This document shows, one piece after another, positions 8,290-14,648 of a stretch of 20,400 nt of DNA (positions are counted from its first letter, which is position 1; every line of letters begins with the position of its first letter). The translations under genes and the position numbers were made by a program. The DNA is from Klebsiella pneumoniae. GTDB lineage: Bacteria; Pseudomonadota; Gammaproteobacteria; Ga0077536. The stretch spans positions 1-20,400 of the forward strand of contig CAMCBY010000021.1 of NCBI GenBank assembly GCA_945873015.1. Reading direction: 5' to 3'. The notes beneath the pieces were generated by a model. It did no database searches, had not been told where the DNA came from, and was given only the letters and a program-made list of their open reading frames with translations.

Positions 8290-8473
8290 GCCCGCTTTGT
8301 CCGGCGCCGATTTTGAGCAGGGCTATGAGTCGCTCGCGGCCGCCATCGACCGGGTCGGGCGCGAACGCGAAAGCGAATTCCTGGCCCGCCTTGCCTTGTT
8401 GCTGATGCATGCGCCGCCGGTGCGCGACGCGGTACTGGCTGCTATCGAGGCCGCTGAGCGCGCGCTGCGCTGA
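8282..8473 (+). CDS. DUF2783 family small protein
   Basis: This 63-residue acidic, helical protein contains the pattern FEQGYESLAAAIDRVG, then FLARLALLLMH, then a C-terminal alanine-rich helix. I recognise it as DUF2783, a short family found next to FAD-dependent hydroxylases; no function is established. The ATG at 8282 lies inside the end of the hydroxylase gene, and the two genes share 8 nt. Translation is therefore probably coupled and the products may work together, for example as a stabilising or accessory subunit. That role is inference. It has no signal peptide, membrane segment or cysteine pair. Confidence 0.75.
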   Translation: MSEPALSGADFEQGYESLAAAIDRVGRERESEFLARLALLLMHAPPVRDAVLAAIEAAERALR

Positions 8474-8491
8474 GACCCGGCATCTGGCCGC

Positions 8492-8497
8492 TATACT
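8492..8497 (+). promoter_or_regulatory. Candidate -10 box of the fumarase promoter
   Basis: TATACT lies 19 nt after the DUF2783 stop and about 94 nt before the fumarase start, inside the local context CGCTATACTGCGGGC. The same TATACTGC-N-GGC string occurs upstream of the TonB receptor on the other strand. No good -35 is visible 16-18 nt upstream. If real, it gives the fumarase its own leader and uncouples it from the upstream catabolic genes. Confidence 0.4.
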
Positions 8498-8546
8498 GCG
8501 GGCAAGCCGATGACGGACAATGCGCGCCGCCAGAATTTATGACCCT

Positions 8547-8567
8547 GAACGCAGTGTTGCTGCGTTC
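8547..8567 (+). promoter_or_regulatory. Leader hairpin before the fumarase gene
   Basis: A perfect 8-bp inverted repeat (GAACGCAG, 5-nt loop TGTTG, CTGCGTTC) lies 23 nt before the fumarase GTG start and is followed by GTTT. It falls downstream of the candidate promoter and so would be in the 5' leader. It could be a terminator for the DUF2783 transcript, an attenuator or an RNA-stability element. The short T-run makes strong intrinsic termination unlikely. Confidence 0.5.
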
Positions 8568-8590
8568 GTTTAGTGCCGTGGAGTTTAGCC

Positions 8591-10114
8591 GTGAACGCAA
8601 TCAAATCCGCTGATGTCATCCAGAGCGTGGCCGACGCGCTGCAGTACATCTCCTATTACCATCCGCCAGATTTCATCAAGAACGTGGCGCGCGCCTATGA
8701 ACTCGAAGAATCGAGTGCGGCCAAGGACGCCATGGCGCAGATCCTGATCAATTCGCGCATGTGCGCCGAGGGCCACCGTCCGCTGTGTCAGGACACCGGC
8801 ATCGTCAACGTCTTCGTTAAGGTCGGCATGCAGGTGCGCTGGGCCGATGACATGGCGCTGGAAGATATGATCAACGAGGGCGTGCGGCGCGCCTATAACC
8901 ATCCGGACAACAAACTGCGTGCTTCGGTGTTGTCCGATCCGGCCGGCAGCCGTAAAAATACCAAGGACAACACGCCGGCAGTCATCCATGTGCAACTGGT
9001 GCCCGGCCATGAAGTCGATATCACGGTCGCGGCCAAGGGCGGCGGCTCAGAAAATAAATCCAAGTTTGTGATGCTCAATCCCTCCGACAGCATTGTCGAC
9101 TGGGTGTTGAAGACGGTGCCGACCATGGGCGCCGGCTGGTGTCCGCCGGGCATGCTCGGCATCGGCATCGGTGGCACAGCTGAGAAAGCAATGCTGATGG
9201 CGAAAGAGTCCCTGATGGACGACATCGACATGCAGGAACTGATTGCGCGCGGCCCGCAGAACAGAATCGAAGAGTTACGTGTCGAGCTCTATGAGAAGGT
9301 CAATGCGCTCGGGATCGGCGCGCAGGGCCTGGGTGGTTTAACGACGGTACTCGACGTCAAAATCAAAGATTATCCGACCCACGCGGCGTCACTGCCGGTC
9401 GCCATGATTCCCAATTGTGCGGCCACCCGCCATGTGCATTTTCATCTCGATGGTTCCGGTGTCGCGCATTTGCCGGTGCCGAAACTCGAAGACTGGCCCA
9501 AGATCACCTGGTCGGTGGGTAATGCGCGGCGCGTGAATCTCAACACTGTAACCGCCGAAGAGATCCAGACCTGGCAGCCGGGTGAGACCATCCTTTTGTC
9601 GGGCGCCATGCTGACCGGCCGCGACGCCGCGCATAAACGTATCGAAGAAATTTTTGCGCGTGGCGAGTCTTTGCCGGCGGGCGTCGATTTTAATGGGCGC
9701 TTCATCTACTACGTCGGCCCCGTCGACCCGGTGCGTGAGGAAGTGGTGGGGCCGGCAGGACCGACCACCGCCACCCGCATGGATAAATTCACCGAAATGA
9801 TGCTCGCCAAGACCGGCCTGCTTGGCATGATTGGTAAGTCCGAGCGCGGCCCGGTCGCGATCGATGCCATCAAGCGCCACAAGGCGGTGTATCTGATGGC
9901 GGTCGGCGGCGCCGCTTACCTGGTCTCGAAAGCCATTCGTCAGGCGCGCGTGGTGGCGTTTGAGGATCTCGGCATGGAAGCCATCCACGAATTTGTGGTG
10001 GAAGACATGCCGGTGACGGTGGCGGTCGACAGTCGTGGTGTGTCGGTGCATGAAACTGGCCCACGCGAATGGCAGGCACGCATCGGCAAGATTCCGGTCA
10101 AGGTCGAGGCCTGA
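8591..10114 (+). CDS. fumA: Class I fumarate hydratase (iron-sulfur, fused alpha/beta)
   Basis: The enzyme interconverts fumarate and L-malate in the cytoplasm. From the GTG at 8591 it has 507 residues, the usual size for fused class I fumarases. GGAG lies seven bases before this GTG; an in-frame GTG at 8573 is less likely. The N-terminal alpha domain begins IQSVADALQYISYYHP and contains SRMCAEGHRPLCQDTGI, KGGGSENKS and GAGWCPPGMLGIGIGG. The C-terminal beta domain contains LLSGAMLTGRDAAHKRI and YVGPVDP. The three 4Fe-4S ligands are C66, C184 and C276, with spacing close to C105, C224 and C318 of E. coli FumA. Such clusters are oxygen- and iron-sensitive. It sits between the hydroxylase/DUF2783 pair and a strong hairpin, so it is probably transcribed alone from its own promoter. 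Confidence 0.96.
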   Translation: MNAIKSADVIQSVADALQYISYYHPPDFIKNVARAYELEESSAAKDAMAQILINSRMCAEGHRPLCQDTGIVNVFVKVGMQVRWADDMALEDMINEGVRRAYNHPDNKLRASVLSDPAGSRKNTKDNTPAVIHVQLVPGHEVDITVAAKGGGSENKSKFVMLNPSDSIVDWVLKTVPTMGAGWCPPGMLGIGIGGTAEKAMLMAKESLMDDIDMQELIARGPQNRIEELRVELYEKVNALGIGAQGLGGLTTVLDVKIKDYPTHAASLPVAMIPNCAATRHVHFHLDGSGVAHLPVPKLEDWPKITWSVGNARRVNLNTVTAEEIQTWQPGETILLSGAMLTGRDAAHKRIEEIFARGESLPAGVDFNGRFIYYVGPVDPVREEVVGPAGPTTATRMDKFTEMMLAKTGLLGMIGKSERGPVAIDAIKRHKAVYLMAVGGAAYLVSKAIRQARVVAFEDLGMEAIHEFVVEDMPVTVAVDSRGVSVHETGPREWQARIGKIPVKVEA

Positions 10115-10122
10115 GCCTCACG

Positions 10123-10155
10123 CGTCATGCACGGCCGTGCAGGCCGTGCATGACG
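10123..10155. terminator. Strong hairpin between converging fumarase and cysH genes
   Basis: A perfect 14-bp inverted repeat (CGTCATGCACGGCC, loop GTGCA, then its complement) begins eight bases after the fumarase stop and ends nine bases before the stop of the facing cysH gene. Its symmetry lets it act in both directions. No long T-run follows on the + strand (AAGCGGG). The stem is the strongest perfect inverted repeat I found in the window. Confidence 0.8.
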
Positions 10156-10164
10156 AAGCGGGAG

Positions 10165-10827
10165 TTATTTCAACAACTGCAGCCCGCACTCGAGTTTGGC
10201 GCCGGGTTTGGTTGGGTCGACATAATCGTCGTTGTCAGGCACACCTTCACCGAGCAGATAGTCGGCCAGTGTCTGCTCGCTCCAGTCGAACACCGGCGCC
10301 ACGCGCAGGGTGTTTTGCGCGCCGCGCGAAATCACCCCTAAGCCGCTGCGGAATTCGTTCTGGTCGCGACGCACGCCGGTAAACCACACATCCGGTTTCA
10401 GCTCGTTAAACGCACGTTCAAACGGTTCGAGTTTGGTTTCGTGCACGAAACGCGCGAACTGCGGTGTGTCGCTGCCCGGCAGGCCGCCGCTAGCGGCACG
10501 CCGCGCGACGCTGACATGGGGCGCGTAGGCCCGCAGGTTGAGCTTGAGACGGCCGCGCAGCTGTTCGATGTAACGGTAGGTGGCTGGCGTGTTGTAGCCG
10601 GTGTCGACCCAGATCACGGGAATATTCGGGCAGGCGCGCGCCACCATGTGCAGCAGGGCTGCGGAGCGGGGACGGAAGTTGGTCGAGATCACCGGGTTAC
10701 TGGCGCGCGCCAGTGCCCAGGCAATGATCTCGCCGGCGCTCGCGCCGGCGAGGTAGACATTGGCCTCGGCGATATTGGCCGGCAGAGTCAGCGGGTTGGC
10801 GCTGAAGGTAGCATTGATGAGGCTCAC
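10165..10827 (-). CDS. cysH: Phosphoadenosine phosphosulfate (PAPS) reductase family protein
   Basis: CysH reduces PAPS to sulfite with thioredoxin or glutaredoxin during assimilatory sulfate reduction. From the GTG at 10827 (GGAG eight bases upstream) the product has 220 residues; an ATG at 10878 would add 17 residues but lacks a well-placed ribosome binding site. Visible motifs are the nucleotide-loop region STNFRPRS (48-55), VIWVDTGYNTPATY (ending at 84), TGVRRDQNEFR (150-160) and ECGL with the catalytic cysteine C214 close to the C-terminus. The paired cysteines of 4Fe-4S adenylylsulfate reductases are not seen, so a PAPS-type enzyme is more likely. The normal ECGLH/ECGIH motif reads ECGLQ here, and the usual SFG reads NFR. 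No cysI, cysJ, cysN or cysD is nearby. Confidence 0.85.
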   Translation of the reverse strand: MSLINATFSANPLTLPANIAEANVYLAGASAGEIIAWALARASNPVISTNFRPRSAALLHMVARACPNIPVIWVDTGYNTPATYRYIEQLRGRLKLNLRAYAPHVSVARRAASGGLPGSDTPQFARFVHETKLEPFERAFNELKPDVWFTGVRRDQNEFRSGLGVISRGAQNTLRVAPVFDWSEQTLADYLLGEGVPDNDDYVDPTKPGAKLECGLQLLK

Positions 10828-10875
10828 GGACTCGTCTCCATCCCAAACTCGATGGGTGGATTCTGCCTCATTAGG

Positions 10876-10906
10876 CATATAGGAATTTAGTTTAATTCCT
10901 CATATG
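10876..10906. promoter_or_regulatory. AT-rich inverted repeat upstream of cysH, candidate operator
   Basis: AGGAATT and AATTCCT (10881-10887 and 10894-10900) form a 7-bp inverted repeat around TAGTTT. The repeat extends outward as CATAT and ATATG with one unpaired base. It is an island of AT-rich sequence in GC-rich surroundings, 50-80 nt upstream of the preferred cysH start, where a promoter and operator are expected. I cannot assign it to a known regulator. The alternative cysH ATG (10878) would overlap it. Confidence 0.5.
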
Positions 10907-10934
10907 AATATAGCTCGCGATCAGGGCCGCCCTT

Positions 10935-11957
10935 TCAGCGGGGCCGGAAATGCGGCATCACCTCATCGGCAAACAGCGCCAGATGTTCGTTCATACGCTC
11001 CACCGGGTAGCCGGGCGGCACGGTCCAGCAGTAATAACGCTCGATGCCGGTGGCCTCCACATAGGCGCCGATGATGTCGACCGCTTCTGCGGGTGTCACG
11101 ACATTGAGTATGCCCAGGCGCTTCAGATCCTCCGGTCCCTCAATCGCGGGAAACAGCGCCTGACCGGCGTCCTTCAACCATTCGTTATAGACCTCTATCT
11201 GGTATTGGACGTGAGGCGCGACGGCGGCGAAGGTGCGCGCCGGATCACGGCTGACGATGAGCCAGAAGTGGCCGCCCGCGAGACGACCGCGACCGGGTCG
11301 GCCGAGTCGCTGCCATTCATCCTTAAAGATCTGCGCCTGCTCGACCATGTCAGCGGTGCCGATGTAACCGTCGGCGAGGCGCGCCGCGCGTTTGGCAGCT
11401 GCCGGTGCGAATCCGCCCACCCATAGCGGCGGGCGCGGCCGCTGCTGCGGCGGCGGTGAGAGGCGCAGGCCCTGCAGACGATAATGTTTGCCGTCGAAGT
11501 CAACGCTTTCACCTTCCCACAGACGGCGGATGATGGTGAGGCCTTCGTCCATCAGCGTGGCGCGGTCGCGGGTATCACGTCCGAGGCCGGCAAATTCCTG
11601 AGGGCGGTAGCCGATACCGACGCCGAGCTCAAAACGACCACGCGACAGGATGTCGATGGTCGCGCAGTCTTCGGCGACCCTCACCGCGTCGTGCAGCGGC
11701 AACAACAGCACGCCGGTGCCGATGCGTATGCGCTGGGTGGTGGCGGCGACCGCTGCCGCCAGCGGCAGGATCGACGGCGCGTGACCATCGTCGCAGAAAT
11801 GATGTTCGGTCAACCACACGTCGTCATAACCAATGGTTTCGGCCCACGCTATCTGGCGCAGATGCGCGTCATACAGGTCCGCATAATCAGTCTGCCAGCG
11901 GGCCGGATTACGAAATGAATACCACAGACCGAAACGCACGCCCTGGTGCTCTGCCAT
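10935..11957 (-). CDS. LLM-class (luciferase-like) flavin-dependent oxidoreductase
   Basis: The 340-residue protein has the TIM-barrel pattern of the bacterial luciferase-like family. It contains VRFGLWYSFRNP near the N-terminus, then WAETIGYDDVWLTEHHF, RIRIGTGVLLLPLHDAVRVAEDCATIDILSRGRFELGVGIGY split over two strands, and LWVGGFAPAAAKRAARLADGYI. Members bind FMN or F420 and oxidise or hydroxylate varied substrates; nothing here identifies which. The GGGAG ribosome binding site sits eight bases before the ATG and overlaps the last codons of the ABC ATPase gene. Only 5 nt separate the two genes, so it is probably the last member of the transporter operon. A role linked to the transported ligand is possible but unproven. 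An F420-dependent enzyme is not excluded. Confidence 0.88.
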   Translation of the reverse strand: MAEHQGVRFGLWYSFRNPARWQTDYADLYDAHLRQIAWAETIGYDDVWLTEHHFCDDGHAPSILPLAAAVAATTQRIRIGTGVLLLPLHDAVRVAEDCATIDILSRGRFELGVGIGYRPQEFAGLGRDTRDRATLMDEGLTIIRRLWEGESVDFDGKHYRLQGLRLSPPPQQRPRPPLWVGGFAPAAAKRAARLADGYIGTADMVEQAQIFKDEWQRLGRPGRGRLAGGHFWLIVSRDPARTFAAVAPHVQYQIEVYNEWLKDAGQALFPAIEGPEDLKRLGILNVVTPAEAVDIIGAYVEATGIERYYCWTVPPGYPVERMNEHLALFADEVMPHFRPR

Positions 11958-11962
11958 TTTTT

Positions 11963-12748
11963 TTACTCCCGCGAGATTGAATGATGTGAATCGAGTGCCT
12001 GAGCGAGGCCGCTATCGTGAAAATATTCTGGCTCGACAGCGAACACCTCGGCGAGGCGCCTGGCGGTCAATACTTCGCGCGGTGTGCCCTCGATGACGCG
12101 TCGGCCGTCGGCCAGCAGCAGCAAACGATCGCAATGGCGCGCGGCGATATTGAGATCATGCAGCACAACGATGGCGCCGCCCCGTTCACGCGCATGGGCA
12201 CGCAGCGCTTTGAGAATCTCAAGCTGAAAGCGTGGGTCGAGATTGGCTATCGGTTCATCGGCCAGCAGAAGGCGATGTTCGCCGGCGAGCAGGCGGGCGA
12301 TATGCACACGCGCGAGTTCGCCGCCGGACAACTGGTCGGCACGTCTCTCGGTCATGCCGGCGAGGCCGCAGCGTTCGATGGCGGCGGCGATGGCTTGATG
12401 ATCGTGCTCGTTCAAGGCGTCGATGGATGCGCCGTGCGCATAACGACCGAGAGCGACCACCGCGGCCACTGACATCGGCCAGTGCAGGACTGCCTGTTGC
12501 GGGTGGTAACCGATAACGCGGGCACGCTGGCCGGGACTCAACTGATGGATATCTTCGCCATCGAGCAGCACGCTGCCGCTGCGCGGTTTCTCTAGCCCCG
12601 CGAGCAGGCGTAACAGGCTGGTTTTGCCGGCGCCATTGGGGCCGATGACACCCAGCACGTGCCCCTCATGCATCTGCAAATCGAGCTCGGCGAGCAGTAC
12701 GCGCGAACCGCGCCCGTAAGCCAGCCCGTCTGCATACAACATGCTCAT
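11963..12748 (-). CDS. btuD: ABC transporter ATP-binding protein, cobalamin/Fe(III)-complex type (BtuD/FecE-like)
   Basis: This 261-residue ATPase would power import through the adjacent permease at the inner face of the membrane. Walker A GPNGAGKT is at 36-43, the Q-loop around HPQQ (82-85), the signature LSGGE at 140-144, Walker B LLLADEP at 160-166 and the switch histidine H197 in VVLHDLN. These suit the FecE/BtuD/HmuV branch that serves FecCD permeases. The ATG at 12748 overlaps the permease TGA as ATGA, so translation is coupled. The frame stays open for nearly 1 kb upstream, but that extension lies opposite the permease frame and is not protein-like. The ligand may be cobalamin, haem or a siderophore; no outer-membrane receptor lies nearby to decide. 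Confidence 0.9.
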   Translation of the reverse strand: MSMLYADGLAYGRGSRVLLAELDLQMHEGHVLGVIGPNGAGKTSLLRLLAGLEKPRSGSVLLDGEDIHQLSPGQRARVIGYHPQQAVLHWPMSVAAVVALGRYAHGASIDALNEHDHQAIAAAIERCGLAGMTERRADQLSGGELARVHIARLLAGEHRLLLADEPIANLDPRFQLEILKALRAHARERGGAIVVLHDLNIAARHCDRLLLLADGRRVIEGTPREVLTARRLAEVFAVEPEYFHDSGLAQALDSHHSISRE

Positions 12749-13776
12749 CGGTGCGCCGCTCGCGATTGCAACACCAGACGTAAGAAGAACGGCGCGCCGA
12801 TAAGTGCGGTGACCACACCCAATTTGAGTTCGCCGCCGGCGAGCGGCAGCCGCGTGCCGAGATCGGCCGCGAGGGTGAGGGCCGCGCCGCCAAGCGCGCT
12901 CGGCACCAGCAATGCACCAGGACGATAGCCGACCCACGGACGCAATACATGCGGCACGACCAGGCCGACGAAACCGATCACGCCGCTGATCGAGACCGCT
13001 GCGCCGACCGCCAGCGCACTGCCGGCGATGACTTGTGCGCGTGTTCGATTGAGTGCAATGCCGAGACTCGCCGCGCTGTCTTCGCCGAGTGCGAGTACGT
13101 CGAGCGCGCGTCGTGTCATCAACAGCAGAGCGCCGCCCGCCAGCATGAACGGCAATGCCAGCAACACATGCTCGAAACTGCGATTGGCGAGTGAGCCCAG
13201 CAACCAGAAATAGATTTCGTAAGCGGCAAACGGATTGGGTGAGAGATTGAGGATAAGCGTGGTTAACGCTCCACTCAAACTGTTGATGGCGACGCCGGCC
13301 AGAATCACGGTGAGGATATCGGCGCCGCGCCCCGCCAGGGCGTGAATGGCGGCCACCGCCAGCAGCGCGCCGAGCATGCCACTTGCCGGCAGCACCCACA
13401 ATGCGCTCGCCGCGATGCCGCTGTAGAACGCGCTCACCGCACCGAGTGCCGCGCCTCCCGAGATACCGATAATGCCAGGCTCCGATAAAGGATTGCGCAA
13501 CAGGCCCTGTAACGCGGCACCGGCACTGCCGAGGCTGGCGCCGACCAGCACCGCGAGCAAAGCGCGCGGCAGACGAATATCGCGCACGATCAAGGCCAGC
13601 ATTGAGTCGTCGCTCGGCGCCAGATGGCGCAATACGGTGAGCGGCGAGATCAGCAACGGGCCGATGCACAACGATGCGAGAAACAGCAGCGCGGTCAGGG
13701 CGGTCAGCAGCCACAGCAGCACACGGCTTCGTTTCAACATACGTGAACCGCTCAGCACGCTGTCAGTGGCAGTCAC
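12745..13776 (-). CDS. btuC: FecCD/BtuC-family ABC transporter permease
   Basis: From the GTG at 13776 the product has 343 residues, normal for this ten-helix permease family. Hydrophobic helices cover most of the length. Family motifs are RLPRALLAVLVGASLGSAGAALQG, which spans the first conserved loop and helix, NPLSEPGIIGISGGAALGA, and near the C-terminus VGLVVPHVLR, the loop that contacts the ATPase, and LPLAGGELKLGVVTALIGAPFF. The GTG overlaps the binding-protein stop as GTGA, with GAGG seven bases upstream. An ATG at 13740 would shorten it by 12 residues and has no clear ribosome binding site. It forms the membrane channel with the neighbouring binding protein and ATPase, for cobalamin or an iron complex. 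Confidence 0.9.
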   Translation of the reverse strand: MTATDSVLSGSRMLKRSRVLLWLLTALTALLFLASLCIGPLLISPLTVLRHLAPSDDSMLALIVRDIRLPRALLAVLVGASLGSAGAALQGLLRNPLSEPGIIGISGGAALGAVSAFYSGIAASALWVLPASGMLGALLAVAAIHALAGRGADILTVILAGVAINSLSGALTTLILNLSPNPFAAYEIYFWLLGSLANRSFEHVLLALPFMLAGGALLLMTRRALDVLALGEDSAASLGIALNRTRAQVIAGSALAVGAAVSISGVIGFVGLVVPHVLRPWVGYRPGALLVPSALGGAALTLAADLGTRLPLAGGELKLGVVTALIGAPFFLRLVLQSRAAHR

Positions 13777-14648
13777 GGCCGTGCCTCGCGCAGCAACGCA
13801 ACCGCCTCGCGATTGAACGCGCCGGCACAGGTCCACAAATGTTCGGGCACGCTTGCGCGACGCACGGGCGCTGTGGTGCGTGCGAACAGTCGACGCAGCG
13901 CCGGTTGATCGAGTTGCGCTTCGGCCAGCGAGGGACGTGCAATCTGTCGGGCACTGAACACGATCATCTGCGGCTGTTTATACAACAGGGTTTCAAGGCT
14001 GACATACCCGCCGTAAGTGAAGCCGAGTTCGGGCGCCAGATTGTCGAGGCCGGCATAACCGAGCAGTTCATGCATGAGCGAGGTCGCGCCGGGTGTGTAG
14101 CCATTGGGTTGATACACCAGCGTACGCACTGGCGGCTGCGGGGGCGGCGTGAGGGCGCTGTCCAATTGTGCGATAAGCAATTCGGCGCGCGCTTCGACAT
14201 CGAGCGCGTGGCCGAGACGGCGCAGGTTGACGCGGTAATCGGCGAGCCGATTGGCGGTGGGAAAGTTCAGTACCGGAATGCCGAGTTGTTTGAGCAGATG
14301 GGCGGCGAGCCCATCGCTGTTATCACCGCTCAGCACCAGATCAGGTGCCAGCGCGACTATTTCTTCGACCGCGCCGTGATTGACCGGCAGGGCCGCCGCG
14401 CGCTGGTGGAAATAGCTGAGATTGGCGTCACGCGACAGTGCGGTGACCGACACGATGTGCCGGTTGTCGAGCAGTTCGAACAGCAGCGAGTCGGTACACA
14501 GGTTGAGCGAGGCGATGCGTGTCGGCGCCGCGCCCGCGGCGGCGGCGGCCAACAGCAGAACGAGGAACAGGACCCTGTTCAGCGTGCGGCGCGCCGCCGG
14601 CGGACTGCGTCGGCGAGCTCGTGCAGCAGTGGCTCGGTCGTTTCCCAT
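13773..14648 (-). CDS. btuF: Periplasmic binding protein of a cobalamin/Fe(III)-complex ABC transporter (BtuF-like)
   Basis: The mature part starts TRIASLNLCTDSLLFELL, the opening of class III (helical-backbone) substrate-binding proteins of the BtuF/FecB type. It continues with VSVTALSRDA, VEEIVALAPDLVLSG, LLKQLGIPVLNFP and GYVSLETLLYKQPQMIVFS. Before it is an arginine-rich stretch, a hydrophobic core (VLFLVLLLAAAAAGA) and likely signal cleavage near GAA. The start is uncertain. The ATG at 14648 gives 291 residues with a long basic N-terminus and overlaps aroG by 70 nt. A CTG at 14582, in a CTGA overlap with the aroG stop, would give a more typical 269 residues. Neither has a clear ribosome binding site. 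It delivers its ligand to the BtuC-like permease. Cobalamin is my best guess; haem or siderophore is possible. Confidence 0.82.
   Translation of the reverse strand: MGNDRATAARARRRSPPAARRTLNRVLFLVLLLAAAAAGAAPTRIASLNLCTDSLLFELLDNRHIVSVTALSRDANLSYFHQRAAALPVNHGAVEEIVALAPDLVLSGDNSDGLAAHLLKQLGIPVLNFPTANRLADYRVNLRRLGHALDVEARAELLIAQLDSALTPPPQPPVRTLVYQPNGYTPGATSLMHELLGYAGLDNLAPELGFTYGGYVSLETLLYKQPQMIVFSARQIARPSLAEAQLDQPALRRLFARTTAPVRRASVPEHLWTCAGAFNREAVALLREARP

Noticed and set aside
8539..8613. A 24-codon leader ORF overlapping the fumarase start
   Set aside because: No ribosome binding site and no recognisable leader-peptide bias; it also overlaps the hairpin, so chance is likely.
12749..13714. Upstream extension of the ABC ATPase frame giving a 583-residue product
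   Set aside because: The extra part is arginine/glycine-rich and lies over the FecCD permease in another frame; the ATGA junction at 12748 is the natural start.
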